Assembly: GCA_900757495.1 (NCBI GenBank)
Contig: CAAENX010000011.1
Location: 1 to 64,000, forward strand
Direction: 5' to 3'
Source of the DNA: an uncultured Collinsella sp.
Lineage (GTDB): Bacteria; Actinomycetota; Coriobacteriia; Coriobacteriales; Coriobacteriaceae
Length of the DNA: 64,000 nucleotides
In this document: one piece after another, positions 42,069 through 52,299 of the stretch
Layout: each line of letters opens with the position of its first letter
Position numbering within the stretch: the stretch's first letter is position 1
Notes under the pieces: generated by a model
What the model was told of the DNA's origin: nothing
What the model saw: the letters and a program-made list of their open reading frames with translations, nothing else
Database searches by the model: none
Position numbers and translations under genes: made by a program

Positions 42069-44627
42069 ATGTTTACTCCGCTTATCACTCATGATCTGGA
42101 CGGTGCCGCGCTGGCGGCACCCGTTGATGCTGCCCACCGCGGCGGCGATGCATACAAGACGCGCACGATCGACGACCTTCGCATTAAGGATGACCGCCTG
42201 CGCGCCGCCATCGAGGGCACGGGACACCTGCTGTTCGACGGCGGCATGGGCACCATGCTGCAGGCGGCCGGCATGAAGGCCGGCGCCCTGCCCGAACTGC
42301 TCAACTTTGAGGAGCCCCAGGTCATCACCGATATTCAGCGTCAGTACGTCGAGGCTGGCTGTGACGTGATCACCGCCAACACCTTTGGCGCCAACGCCCA
42401 CAAGCTCGACGGCGCCGCCACCGTGGCAGACGTCTTTGCCGCGGCAGTCACCTGCGCCCGCGCGGCCGGCGCCCACTACGTCGCCGGCGATATCGGCCCC
42501 ATCGGCGCGCTGCTTCGCCCCTTGGGTACCCTCAGCTTCGACGAGGCCTATGACCTCTTTGCCGAGGAAGTGCGCGCCGGCGTCGCCGCGGGTGTGGACC
42601 TCTTTATTATAGAGACCATGACCGACCTGGCCGAGATCAAGGCGGCCGTCCTCGCCTGCCGCGAGAACTCCGACCTGCCCGTCTTTGCCACCATGACCTT
42701 TGAGGAAGACGGTCGCACCTTCCTGGGCACGAGTCCCGAGGTTGCCGCCATCACGCTCGATGCCATCGGCGCCGATGTCCTGGGCATCAACTGCAGCCAG
42801 GGCCCGGCCGAGCTCCGGGGACTCGCTGCACGCATGCTCACCGTCACCGACAAGCCCGTTATGGTGCAGGCCAATGCGGGACTGCCCCGCGTGGACGATG
42901 ACGGCAATACCGTCTTTGATATCCAGGCACCCGAATACGCCGAGGCCGTCGCCGGCATGATCGAGGACGGCGTGAGCGTCGTCGGCGGATGCTGCGGTAC
43001 CACGCCGGCGCACATGGCGGCACTTCGCACCCTCATCGACAACCACACGCCCTGCACGCGTCACCGCAAGCCCAGCATGTCGGTCACGAGCGCCCAGACG
43101 GTCGTGGACCTCCCCTGCGACGGCCACAAGATCGCCGTCATCGGCGAGCGCATCAACCCCACCGGCAAAAAGCGCCTGCAGCAGGCCCTACGCGACGGCG
43201 ACCTGGACTACGTCGTGAGCCAGGGCATCAGCCAGCAGGAGCAGGGCGCCGACATCCTGGACGTCAACGTCGGCCTGCCCGAGATCGACGAGGTCAAGAT
43301 TATCCAGCAGGCCACCGAGCAGCTCCAGGGCTCCACGCTCCTGCCGCTGCAGATCGACTCCACCGATCCCGCCGCTGTCGAGGCCGCCGTACGCCGCTAC
43401 GCCGGCAAGCCCATCATCAACTCGGTTAACGGCAAGCAGCAGATCATGGACGAGATCTTCCCGCTGGTCGCCCACTATGGCACCAACGTCGTCGGCCTCA
43501 CGCTCGACGAGGGCGGCATCCCCGATACCGCCGAGGCTCGCTTCGCCATCGCCGAGCGCATCGTGACCGAGGCCGCCCGCTACGGCATCGGCCCGGACCG
43601 CATCCTCATCGACTGCCTGGTCATGACCGCCTCGACCAACCAGCGCCAGGCTGAGCAGATCCTGCGCGCCATGTCTATGTGCAAGGAGCGCCTGGGCGTC
43701 AAATGCGCACTCGGCGTGTCGAACATCAGCTTTGGCCTGCCTGCCCGCCCGCTGCTGGGCTCGGTCTTTTTGGCTGCCGCTTTTGGCGCGGGCCTGGACG
43801 CCCCCATCATGAACCCAGGTTCCAAGCGCTTTATGGATACCGTCTACAGCTATCGCGTGCTGAGCGTTGAGGACGAGGGCTCGACCGGATACATCGAGCG
43901 CTACGCCGGCTGGACCGATCCGTATAAGATCGCCGCGAACCCGGCAGCGGCCCAGACCGCATCGACCGACGCCGCGCCCGCTGCTGACACCGCCGGCACC
44001 GACGGCAACGACGACCCCATCCGCCACATGGTCGTCTCGGGCCGCAAGGGCGAAATTGCGGCCGAGACCGAGCGCCTGCTGGCCGACCACGACGCTATGG
44101 AACTCATCAACAATCACTTTATCCCCGCCCTCGACGAGGTCGGAGTCCTCTTTGACCAGGGCAAGTTCTTCTTGCCGCAGCTCATGGCCTCGGCCGAGGC
44201 CGCGCGCGTGGGCTTCGATACCATCAAACGCCTGATGCCCGCCGGCGAGATTGCCGACAAGGGTAAGATCTGCGTGGCCACCGTCAAGGGCGACATCCAC
44301 GATATTGGCAAGAACATCGTCAAAATGCTGCTCGACAACTACGGCTACACCGTCTTTGACCTTGGCCGCGACGTCGATCCACAGGAGGTACTCAAGACCG
44401 TCAAGGAGCGTGACATCAAGCTCGTCGGCCTCTCGGCGCTTATGACCACCACGGTCGTCGCCATGGAAGAGACCATCAAGTTGCTCCATGCCGAGGTTCC
44501 AGGCGTCAAGATCATCGTAGGCGGCGCCGTGCTCACCCCCGAATATGCCAAGCAGATCGGCGCGGACTACTACGCCAAGGACGCCGCCGAAAGCGCGCGC
44601 ATCGCCGAAGAGGTCTTTGGGCAGTAA
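42069..44627 (+). CDS. metH: B12-dependent methionine synthase lacking the activation domain
   Basis: An 852-residue MetH: homocysteine domain (LLFDGGMGTMLQAAG; zinc Cys in GINCSQGP and GGCCGTTP), pterin domain (IAVIGERINPTGKK, DVNVGLP), an Ala-rich linker at ~625-650, then cap and cobalamin domains with the B12 lower-ligand motif DIHDIGKN. It ends after the cobalamin domain; the activation domain is the preceding gene. Transfers methyl from methyl-THF to homocysteine. Confidence 0.93.
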   Translation: MFTPLITHDLDGAALAAPVDAAHRGGDAYKTRTIDDLRIKDDRLRAAIEGTGHLLFDGGMGTMLQAAGMKAGALPELLNFEEPQVITDIQRQYVEAGCDVITANTFGANAHKLDGAATVADVFAAAVTCARAAGAHYVAGDIGPIGALLRPLGTLSFDEAYDLFAEEVRAGVAAGVDLFIIETMTDLAEIKAAVLACRENSDLPVFATMTFEEDGRTFLGTSPEVAAITLDAIGADVLGINCSQGPAELRGLAARMLTVTDKPVMVQANAGLPRVDDDGNTVFDIQAPEYAEAVAGMIEDGVSVVGGCCGTTPAHMAALRTLIDNHTPCTRHRKPSMSVTSAQTVVDLPCDGHKIAVIGERINPTGKKRLQQALRDGDLDYVVSQGISQQEQGADILDVNVGLPEIDEVKIIQQATEQLQGSTLLPLQIDSTDPAAVEAAVRRYAGKPIINSVNGKQQIMDEIFPLVAHYGTNVVGLTLDEGGIPDTAEARFAIAERIVTEAARYGIGPDRILIDCLVMTASTNQRQAEQILRAMSMCKERLGVKCALGVSNISFGLPARPLLGSVFLAAAFGAGLDAPIMNPGSKRFMDTVYSYRVLSVEDEGSTGYIERYAGWTDPYKIAANPAAAQTASTDAAPAADTAGTDGNDDPIRHMVVSGRKGEIAAETERLLADHDAMELINNHFIPALDEVGVLFDQGKFFLPQLMASAEAARVGFDTIKRLMPAGEIADKGKICVATVKGDIHDIGKNIVKMLLDNYGYTVFDLGRDVDPQEVLKTVKERDIKLVGLSALMTTTVVAMEETIKLLHAEVPGVKIIVGGAVLTPEYAKQIGADYYAKDAAESARIAEEVFGQ

Positions 44628-44653
44628 CACAACGGAAACAACCGAGCACCAAA

Positions 44654-44689
44654 ACGTGCCGCATGCGCCACTTGGCACGTGCGGCACGT
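44654..44689 (+). terminator. Hairpin after metH
   Basis: ACGTGCCGCA / TGCGGCACGT arms with GCCA/TGGC inside. No T-run, so termination may be partial. Confidence 0.45.
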
Positions 44690-44735
44690 TAGAATAGATA
44701 AGATTATGCTCGTTTTGGCAGATAGGAGCGCAAGG

Positions 44736-46100
44736 ATGGCGATCACGCCCGCAGAAATCGCGGAAACCCGCGGCATGGTTGAGGAGCAGAACCTCGACAT
44801 CAGGACCATCACCATGGGTGTTTCGCTCATGGGTTGCGGCGACGAGAACCTCGACCGCATGTGCACGAAAATCTACGACCACGTGACGCACACGGCTGAG
44901 CATCTGGTCGAGACCGCCGAGAACCTCGAACGCGAGTACGGTATCCCCATCGTCAACAAGCGCGTCTCCGTTACCCCGGTGGCGCAGATCGCCGCTTGCT
45001 GCAAGGATGAGGACCTCACCCCCATCGCGCATGCCCTCGACCGCGCGGCCGAGACCCTCGGCATCGACTACCTGGGTGGCTTCTCCGCGCTCGTCCAGAA
45101 GGGCATCGGCGACGCCGACCGCCGCGTCATCCAGTCCATCCCGCAGGCGCTCGCCACCACGAGCCGTGTCTGCTCCAGCGTCAACGTCGCCAGCCTGCGC
45201 GCCGGCATCAACATGGACGCCGTGCTTATGGCCGCCCAGACCATCATCGACGCCGCTAAGCTCACGGCCGACCAGGACTCCGTTGGCGCATCCAAGTTTG
45301 TCTGCTTTGCCAACATGGTCGAGGACTCCCCGTTTATGGCGGGCGCCGTCCACGGCGGTGGCGAGGCCGACGCCGTCATCAACGTGGGTGTCTCGGGCCC
45401 CGGCGTCATGGCCGCAGCCCTGGAGACGCTGCCCGATTCCGCATCGATGATGGAGGTCGCCGAGAAGATTAAGCAGACCGCCTTTAAGATCACCCGTGCC
45501 GGTGAGCTCATGAGCCGCGAGGCCGCCCATCGCTTGGGTGTCGAGAAGGGCATCGTCGACCTGTCGCTGGCGCCTACGCCTGCCATCGGCGACTCCGTTG
45601 CCCGCATCCTCGAGATCATCGGCGTGGGCACCTGCGGTGGCCCGGGCACGACCTGCGCACTCGCCATGCTCAACGATGCCGTCAAGAAGGGCGGCGTCAT
45701 GGCCAGCTCCAGCGTGGGCGGCCTCTCGGGCGCCTTTATCCCCGTGTCCGAGGACGCCGGCATGATCGCCGCCGTCGAGGCCGGTGCGCTTTCGCTCGAA
45801 AAGCTCGAGGCTATGACCTGCGTCTGCTCCGTCGGCCTGGACATGATCGCCATCCCCGGTGACACCCCGGTCGAGACCATCGCCGGCATCATCGCCGACG
45901 AGATGGCTATCGGCGTTATCAACAACAAGACCACGGCCGTCCGCGTGATTCCCGCCATTGGCAAGGGCGTGGGCGACTGCGTCGAGTACGGTGGCCTGTT
46001 CGGCCGTGCGCCCATCATGCCGGTGAACCCCAACGCCGGCACCGTGCTTGCCCACCGTGGTGGACGCTTCCCGGCACCGCTGAACTCGCTGAAGAACTAG
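44736..46100 (+). CDS. UPF0210 (DUF711) family protein
   Basis: A 454-residue protein of the usual family length: [74 protein letters not shown]. The fold is related to the pyruvate formate-lyase/ribonucleotide reductase superfamily, but no activity is proven. TAGGAGCG precedes ATG 44736. Confidence 0.88.
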   Translation: MAITPAEIAETRGMVEEQNLDIRTITMGVSLMGCGDENLDRMCTKIYDHVTHTAEHLVETAENLEREYGIPIVNKRVSVTPVAQIAACCKDEDLTPIAHALDRAAETLGIDYLGGFSALVQKGIGDADRRVIQSIPQALATTSRVCSSVNVASLRAGINMDAVLMAAQTIIDAAKLTADQDSVGASKFVCFANMVEDSPFMAGAVHGGGEADAVINVGVSGPGVMAAALETLPDSASMMEVAEKIKQTAFKITRAGELMSREAAHRLGVEKGIVDLSLAPTPAIGDSVARILEIIGVGTCGGPGTTCALAMLNDAVKKGGVMASSSVGGLSGAFIPVSEDAGMIAAVEAGALSLEKLEAMTCVCSVGLDMIAIPGDTPVETIAGIIADEMAIGVINNKTTAVRVIPAIGKGVGDCVEYGGLFGRAPIMPVNPNAGTVLAHRGGRFPAPLNSLKN

Positions 46101-46416
46101 CTGAGGGGGACTGGCGAGGAGCCCCGAGGAGGGCAAATATATAAGGTCGCCTGCTCGGACAGTCCTGACTCGCACGGAGAGCACATTAAGTGCTCTCCGG
46201 CTCGTGCGGAACTCGCGATCGACCTTATATATTTGCCCTCCCCGGGGCTCCCGCACAACGGGACCTCAGTTGGGTTCTATCCCGGTTGCAGTTGCTTCGC
46301 TCCTGCACCACATGGTTGATACGGCGGTTTGGCGTTGGATCGGTTCTTTCTGATATATGCTGGTTGCGGCTCTTCTTTTGGGAGGAGTCGCTTTTTTGTT
46401 GCTAGGAGGTTGGCCC
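46101..46416. other. Intergenic stretch with long palindrome
   Basis: Most of it is the 134-bp inverted repeat 46118-46251. The rest contains the leader and ribosome binding site (TAGGAGGTT) of the methyltransferase at 46417. No gene. Confidence 0.5.
46118..46251. repeat. 134-bp element: 32-bp inverted repeat with nested hairpin
   Basis: Arms 46118-46149 and 46220-46251 match at 31 of 32 positions (GGAGCCCCG..GGAGGGCAAATATATAAGGT). The centre carries another stem, GGAGAGCAC-attaa-GTGCTCTCC. It could be a MITE or a very strong transcript-end structure. Confidence 0.65.
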
Positions 46417-47304
46417 GTGGTTGATGGGGATGCTCGCTCTGAGCTGCTTTCCACAGATTGGAACCAGGAATGGATGCGCTTGCAGGCTGGTCGGCGGCGG
46501 GCTGATGACTCTTTTGAGTGGGATAAGCGGGCTCGGCATTTTCGGCCGCTTGAGACTGCTCCGTATGCCCGGGACTTTATGAAGCTGTTGGCGTTAAAGC
46601 CTGGTGAATCGGTGCTTGATATGGGGTGTGGGGCTGGGTCGATTGCCATTCCGCTTGCTCAGGCTGGGCATCCTGTGATTGCTGCTGACTTTTCCCCTGC
46701 TATGTTAGGCACGCTTGATGCTGGTATTGAGTACTATGGGCTCGAGGATCGCATTACGCCGCTTGAGCTCGCTTGGGATGATGATTGGGATTTGGTTGGA
46801 CCGGTCGCGAAAGCGGTGGATGTTGCCTTTGCCAGTCGGTCGGTTACGACGACCAATCTAAAAGATGCGCTTGCCAAGCTCGACCGCACGGCTCGTCGGC
46901 GTTGTGCTGTCACGATGGTCGCCAACTCCAGCCCGCGCTATGACCTGCACCTGATGAACGCCATCGGTGCCTCGGTTACCTGCAGTAATGGCTTTGTGTA
47001 TGCCTTTAATATCCTCATTCAGATGGGGGCGCTGCCGCAGGTTACATACTTCGAATCGCCCCGTCGCGATACTTTCGATAGCCTTGAGGCGGGCGTGGCG
47101 GACTTCTCCCGCATGCTCGAGCACGGTAACGAGGATAAGATCGACCGTCTGCGCGACTACGTCGCTCAGCATATGATTGAGAATCCCCGTGCTGGCGAGC
47201 CGGGGTCCAAAGGAGTGCCGCAGGGACGCTATATGCTCGACCATATCCGCAAGGTCCGTTGGGCGTTTATTGCATGGGAGCCGGTCTCTTCGAGCCGTCC
47301 ATAG
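46417..47304 (+). CDS. Class I SAM-dependent methyltransferase
   Basis: A 295-residue enzyme; motif I is VLDMGCGAGSIAIPLAQ, followed by VIAADFSPAML and VDVAFASRSVTT. GTG 46417 has TAGGAGG eight bases upstream; the earlier residues MLVAALLLGG are probably leader. The first third uses many GCT/CTT/TTG-type codons unlike the GC-ending codons of its neighbours, which suggests acquisition. Substrate unknown. Confidence 0.7.
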   Translation: MVDGDARSELLSTDWNQEWMRLQAGRRRADDSFEWDKRARHFRPLETAPYARDFMKLLALKPGESVLDMGCGAGSIAIPLAQAGHPVIAADFSPAMLGTLDAGIEYYGLEDRITPLELAWDDDWDLVGPVAKAVDVAFASRSVTTTNLKDALAKLDRTARRRCAVTMVANSSPRYDLHLMNAIGASVTCSNGFVYAFNILIQMGALPQVTYFESPRRDTFDSLEAGVADFSRMLEHGNEDKIDRLRDYVAQHMIENPRAGEPGSKGVPQGRYMLDHIRKVRWAFIAWEPVSSSRP

Positions 47305-47486
47305 ACCGCTTTCGGCCGTCGTACACGTCCGCCTGTAACCCGCGCCGTTCTCCCGCTCGGCATCCGCATTCTTTTTGAACTGGGCAAACACGCCCCACAC
47401 CGCGCCGTTCCTGCGCTATCGTGGGACAGCTCACGTAGATTAAGGCCCCATCGCGGGGCGCCCCATAACATAGAAAGCGAGAACCC

Positions 47487-47786
47487 ATGGCACTGACAGG
47501 AGCCCAGGTCAAGCAGCTTCGCAGCATGGCCCATCACCTCAACCCCGCCATCATCATCGGCAAGTCCGACATCAACGAGGGCACCGTCGAGCAGACGGTC
47601 GCCTACCTGGAGAAGCACGAGCTCGTTAAGTGCTCCGTACTCGATGGTTCCAGCCTTTCTGCCCGCGAGGCCGCCGAAGATCTCGCCGATCGCTGCCACG
47701 CCGAGGTCGTCCAGGTCATCGGCCGCAAGTTCTCGCTGTATCGCGAGTCCTCGCGCAAGGACATCGAGAAGATTAAGCTCGTCTAA
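47487..47786 (+). CDS. yhbY: YhbY-type RNA-binding protein (CRM domain)
   Basis: A 99-residue single CRM domain: LRSMAHHLNPAIIIGKSDIN, YLEKHELVKCSVLD, IGRKFSLYRES with the conserved GRKFSLYR near the end. It associates with pre-50S ribosomal particles. Start follows GAAAGCGAGAACC. Confidence 0.88.
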   Translation: MALTGAQVKQLRSMAHHLNPAIIIGKSDINEGTVEQTVAYLEKHELVKCSVLDGSSLSAREAAEDLADRCHAEVVQVIGRKFSLYRESSRKDIEKIKLV

Positions 47787-47855
47787 GAGCCGACGATCCG
47801 GCGAGCCAACATACATCAAGCTTGCGAGCGTCCGAGCAATTCGGGCGCTCATTTT

Positions 47856-50855
47856 TTATCGCTCGACGAGCACGCGGTTAAGCCTGCCCTCTACCAAGCG
47901 CTCGTACAGACGCCGCGTCTCGGGCTCGGGCACGCCATTGACCTGCTCCCTCAGGTGATGCATATGTCCACTGTACAGCTCGACGATATCGCGTCGTCGC
48001 CCCGCCGCACCGTAGACGCGCATAGCGCAACGCACCATGTCCTCGCGCGTTGTCTCTTGCCGCAGCCCCGACTCCACCAGCCATACCGCCGACTGTAGGT
48101 CGTTTTCTTCTAGGGCAGCATTCGCGCCCTGAATCATGCAGTCGATATACTTCGATTCCATAATGCGCCGCATACGCAAAAAGTAAGTGGGATTACAGCC
48201 ATTGGGAACATACAACGGGCCGGCGTAGAGCTGCTCGATCTTAAGGCACAGCTCGACCAGATGGGGCCCGCGCGCACCCGTGCGATTTCCCAAAACTTCG
48301 CGGCTTATCTGATCAAACAACCGCACGTCAGTCTTGACGTAATCGCCGTTAAGCCCAATGCACTCGTTTTGGATCAGCACACACGACTTGCCGTCCGGTG
48401 TCGGCCCCAAGGCCGAACGCAGGCGCGATATCCTCGAGTACAGATTGTTACGAGCGCTATTGAACTCGGCATGGGGCCACAGCTCCATAGCCAGCGTCTC
48501 GCGGTCGACCAGTGTATCCATGCCCAGCGCAAGTCGCTCGGCAAGCGTCGCCGCTTTCTTGCGGCGCCACATCTTATCCGTGATGGGAAACCCGTCGCGC
48601 TCGGCGCGAAACGCCCCAAACATGCGGATCTCGATATGGCCAATCACATCGACACCCTCGGCATCGCCGGCCTGGAACAGACGCTCGCCTTCGCCCTCAA
48701 AGTCGTCACGCAGCGAATACCGCGACAGCTCGCGCACCGGGAGCTTCTTTCGAATTCTAGCAGCCGGCTCACCCAGACAATGCATCGCAAGACGCGCAAA
48801 CAGCCGATACGACGGATCCAAAATCCCCGGGCGGTTCATGGACATCCAGGCTGCAAGGTCGCTATCGCGGCCCGCGGAGGCCAAATGCAGCGCCACCATC
48901 CAAGCCTCGGCACCACCGACCTGCGTCCGACTCAAATCGAGCAGCTCTGCCTCTTCGCGTACCGACACCATCGATGTATTGCGTAAGTACGCCGCGCGCT
49001 CTAGCAGCAATGCGTTGTCGCGTATGTATCCAATCGATTCCTCGGCAAGCCTGAGCACCTGCACCGCACGGAATTTGGCATTGACCGGACGCCCCTCAGC
49101 CAGCGACTGCCAGCCTTCCAGTATCAAGCCAAACAACTGGACTTGATTGTCACGCACACGCACGGCAAAACGGTCGAGCTCATTGAATGCCTGCTCGTCG
49201 GTCACCGGCATGCCGGCAAACAGGCGCCGCGCCGATAACACCATGCGCACCCAGATGGCGAGCGCTCGGATTCCACGCGCTTCGAGTGCCTCGAGCGTCA
49301 AGGCCATCTCGTCGTCACGCTCGTCAGTCCCTGCATACGACCCATCAAATAGCTCCGTCAACATGCGGTCCGCGCGCACAAACGTCCCCGCGATATCGAT
49401 CTCACAATCGTAGGCCTTATCCGTTTTGAGCCCCGCGAGGATCTCACCGCCCCTCGCCCGCTCGGTCAGCCTATGCTTTATCTCGACATGTGCGGACAGC
49501 ATGTCGAGTGCGGCACAAGACGCCTCACTTTCCAACGCCGTATGGCTTGCCGGAAGCCCCAGACCGCTATCTCCATAACAGGCGGCCGTAAATGCGTGCG
49601 CCACCTTCCACGACACGGGATCGAGCTCGCAAATCGCTTGCTCGCCCGCATGCTCGATAATTGAGGCCATATATCGCGCGAGCTTTGTATTGGAGACGCT
49701 CACCGCCGCCAGATAGATGCCAAGCGCCTCGTCAGGCGTCGGCTCCGATGCCCGGTCATCTGCCTCGGTCTTTCCCAGCGCCGCGCGGCAGACATCCCCT
49801 CCATGCCCCGTCAGGGCCAGATCGACCCCATACTGCCCGGCAAGCTCCAACACCGCGCTGCGGTCCAAAAACGCGTCGGCGAGGTCCATCGCGGTATCGC
49901 AGCGCCCCGCTTTAATCAATATACGCGCCGCCCGCACAACGAGTTCGGGGCGAATTTCGGCGACCAGCTTGCGCAATCGCAGGCGTGCGTTGTCCTCGGT
50001 ACCCAAGCAGGTAAAGCTCCGGTCTGCCGGATCAACGCCAAAAATGGGATAATCGCGGACAAGATAGGACTGGTCAATCGCCGAAAGCCTAACACCGCAA
50101 GCCTCGAGCTCCGAAATATTGCCCTCACCCATTAAGACCATCAAGCATGCCACACTAAACAGGGCGTTGTTCTCGAGCGACGCCAGATCAACAAGTGCCG
50201 CACCGTAGATATTGACGATCTCGTTTTCGAGCATCTGGGCAACGTCTCCCTGCCCGTATAGTCCCGACTGCATAGCCGAGACGAGCTCGGGCACGCCCTG
50301 CGTAAGCTGATAGAAGTCGAGCGATGTGCTGATCGAAAACGCCGATGCCCACGCCGAATACTCATAGGCATGCACCTTGAGCATCTGCGCGTTGACTTTA
50401 ATCGAATCGCCCAGTCCATGAATCAGCTGGCGATTCGAAGGACGGCAACTCATAAAGACCCCAACCCCCATAGCACGCAGGCTTCGGATTCGGTCGATCA
50501 GCTCCTCGGTCTCGCTCTGGCTGAGGTTAGGCACGTTATCGATTGCAATCAGGGCGTGCGGCTTGTCCTTAAGCTCTTCGGTAACGACCTCGAGCTGCAT
50601 AAACACCTCGCGCCCAATGGCGCGGTCGGCCTCGATGATCCGCACGGGACCTCGCGTCGGATCGCTTTTGACCTCTTGGGTATACTGCAGCAGCACCGAG
50701 GTTTTCCCAAAGCCATCAGGCGCGTAGAGGACTACGATGCCGGCCTTTCGGCCCTTGGCGATAAGTTCGTTCATCAAGCGATCGCGTCGTACCATATAGC
50801 TACTGCCCAGCGGCATAAGCTCGAGGTCGTCCGTATTGCCCAAATCGTTAACCAT
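47856..50855 (-). CDS. Large ATPase transcriptional regulator with BTAD domain
   Basis: A 999-residue STAND-type regulator. N-terminal NTPase: LYAPDGFGKTSVLLQY (Walker A) and ALIAIDNVPNLSQSETEEL (Walker B). The middle is a long helical region. From ~residue 735, IRMFGAFRAERDGFPITDKM then WRRKKAATLAERLAL is an OmpR-like DNA-binding domain, and the final ~150 residues form the BTAD helical repeat (RNNLYSRISRLRSALGP..., CLKIEQLYAGPLYVPNG). The order NTPase then DNA-binding-BTAD is MalT/SARP-like but reversed from classic SARPs. Targets unknown. Confidence 0.72.
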   Translation of the reverse strand: MVNDLGNTDDLELMPLGSSYMVRRDRLMNELIAKGRKAGIVVLYAPDGFGKTSVLLQYTQEVKSDPTRGPVRIIEADRAIGREVFMQLEVVTEELKDKPHALIAIDNVPNLSQSETEELIDRIRSLRAMGVGVFMSCRPSNRQLIHGLGDSIKVNAQMLKVHAYEYSAWASAFSISTSLDFYQLTQGVPELVSAMQSGLYGQGDVAQMLENEIVNIYGAALVDLASLENNALFSVACLMVLMGEGNISELEACGVRLSAIDQSYLVRDYPIFGVDPADRSFTCLGTEDNARLRLRKLVAEIRPELVVRAARILIKAGRCDTAMDLADAFLDRSAVLELAGQYGVDLALTGHGGDVCRAALGKTEADDRASEPTPDEALGIYLAAVSVSNTKLARYMASIIEHAGEQAICELDPVSWKVAHAFTAACYGDSGLGLPASHTALESEASCAALDMLSAHVEIKHRLTERARGGEILAGLKTDKAYDCEIDIAGTFVRADRMLTELFDGSYAGTDERDDEMALTLEALEARGIRALAIWVRMVLSARRLFAGMPVTDEQAFNELDRFAVRVRDNQVQLFGLILEGWQSLAEGRPVNAKFRAVQVLRLAEESIGYIRDNALLLERAAYLRNTSMVSVREEAELLDLSRTQVGGAEAWMVALHLASAGRDSDLAAWMSMNRPGILDPSYRLFARLAMHCLGEPAARIRKKLPVRELSRYSLRDDFEGEGERLFQAGDAEGVDVIGHIEIRMFGAFRAERDGFPITDKMWRRKKAATLAERLALGMDTLVDRETLAMELWPHAEFNSARNNLYSRISRLRSALGPTPDGKSCVLIQNECIGLNGDYVKTDVRLFDQISREVLGNRTGARGPHLVELCLKIEQLYAGPLYVPNGCNPTYFLRMRRIMESKYIDCMIQGANAALEENDLQSAVWLVESGLRQETTREDMVRCAMRVYGAAGRRRDIVELYSGHMHHLREQVNGVPEPETRRLYERLVEGRLNRVLVER

Positions 50856-51244
50856 GCCCGCTCCTCAACTCGACCACATGGACACCGTAACGCTAGACCA
50901 TATGTATCGCTAGATGAATAGAGCGATGCTACGGTTTAGGATGTTTGCTGGTACGCAAATGGCAAGTTTTTGTTCAGCGTGGTCCGATTGAAACTTATCC
51001 CCCAACCAATCAGTCTTTGCGCAGGTCAATGCGCTTGCCAGCTTGTCCCATCCTTTGGCAGTTTACCTTAAATGAGCGCTGTTCAATTGTGTTGCGCAAC
51101 TCACCTAGCGCCAGCTACCGTCTGCGACCTTTTCATAGCATTTATGCATAGTATCTGTTATGGAATGAATCATGCTGCACCAGACGTACCCGTCAAGCTC
51201 ACGGCAAGGTTTTCGTCAAGTACACGGCGTACGCTCAGCAAAAA
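50856..51244. other. Intergenic stretch, about 390 bp
   Basis: Promoter region of the large regulator (-) and downstream flank of nagB (-). It is AT-richer than its surroundings; TTTATGCATAGTATCTGTTAT near 51142-51162 is promoter-like. No gene seen. Confidence 0.35.
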
Positions 51245-51265
51245 GGCCCCCGCAAAGCGGAGGCC
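51245..51265 (-). terminator. nagB terminator
   Basis: GGCCCCCGC-aaa-GCGGAGGCC with TTTTTGC on the minus strand, 35 bp after the nagB stop. Confidence 0.75.
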
Positions 51266-51299
51266 TTCGGCAAAGCTATGTCGAGGTGATAGGCTTTCG

Positions 51300-52028
51300 C
51301 TACTCGCAGAGCGAAAGGGCGGCCTCGTCGGCAACGACAACGCAGTTGGTGTGCAGCTGCAAGATCGAGGCAGGGCACTCGGGGGTAACCGGACCAAAGC
51401 ACATGTCATGCACGGCCTGGGCCTTGGCCTCGCCATTGGCGACAACCAGGATCATGCGGGCATACATGATGGTCTGAGTGCCCATGGTGTAGGCCTGACG
51501 GGGCACGTCGTCGATGCTGTCGAACAGGCGGCTGTTGGCCTGAATAGTGCTCTCGGTAAGGTCGACACAGTGCGTACCCTTGGAGAAGTGGTCATCGGGC
51601 TCGTTGAAGCCGATGTGACCGTTGTTACCGATGCCGAGCAGCTGCAGATCGGGGTAACCGGCGGCAGCGACGATCTCGTCGTACTCAGAGCAGGCAGCGG
51701 CGGCGTCGGGATTGGAGCCATCAGGCACATGCGTGTTGTTCAGGTCGATGTTAATGTGATCGAAGAAGTTCTCACGCATAAAGTAGTGGTAGCTCTGGGG
51801 ATCGTCGTGCGAAAGGCCACGATACTCGTCAAGGTTGTAGGTGCTCACCTCGGCAAAGTCGACGTCACCCTTCTTGTACCAAGCGGCGAGCTGCTTGTAG
51901 GCGCCAATCGGGGTGGAGCCGGTGGCAAGACCCAGCACGCAATCGGGCTTGAGGATAACCTGGGCCGAGATGATATTGGCGGCCTTGCGGCTCATATCCT
52001 CGTAGTCTTTAGCTTTAATGATCTTCAT
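51300..52028 (-). CDS. nagB: Glucosamine-6-phosphate deaminase
   Basis: A 242-residue enzyme converting GlcN6P to fructose-6-phosphate and ammonia. LGLATGSTPIGAYKQL binds phosphate, YNLDEYRGLSHDDPQSYHYF holds the general base Asp, GIGNNGHIGFNEP the catalytic His region. ATG 52028 follows GAAAGGACG. The allosteric C-terminal extension of E. coli NagB is absent, as in B. subtilis. Confidence 0.93.
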   Translation of the reverse strand: MKIIKAKDYEDMSRKAANIISAQVILKPDCVLGLATGSTPIGAYKQLAAWYKKGDVDFAEVSTYNLDEYRGLSHDDPQSYHYFMRENFFDHINIDLNNTHVPDGSNPDAAAACSEYDEIVAAAGYPDLQLLGIGNNGHIGFNEPDDHFSKGTHCVDLTESTIQANSRLFDSIDDVPRQAYTMGTQTIMYARMILVVANGEAKAQAVHDMCFGPVTPECPASILQLHTNCVVVADEAALSLCE

Positions 52029-52299
52029 TACGCGTCCTTTCTCGTACAAGAGAGGCAAGGCTCCCCTTACAAGCACTTGCCCGCGGCCCGCGTCGGCCGC
52101 AACCAACGTGTGCGGCCACCAGGGCGAGGTCGCGTAATGTATGTGTCTCGTGTCTACCCGCGTCGAGGCCCCTGCCCGTCCACGGTGACCCAAAGCCGTT
52201 TAGCTTCGGACAAATCCCATCTTGCCACGGAGGGCTCCCTCTTTCAAGGGCGCCCTCCATAAACGTGTTTGAATTGTAGGCTAAAGGCAAAGCGCCCTG

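Noticed and set aside
43188..46256. 1022-codon open frame antisense to metH and the UPF0210 gene
   Set aside because: Low-complexity Gly/Ala/His/Val-rich translation with no motif. It is the usual artefact of high-GC third positions opposite strong real genes.
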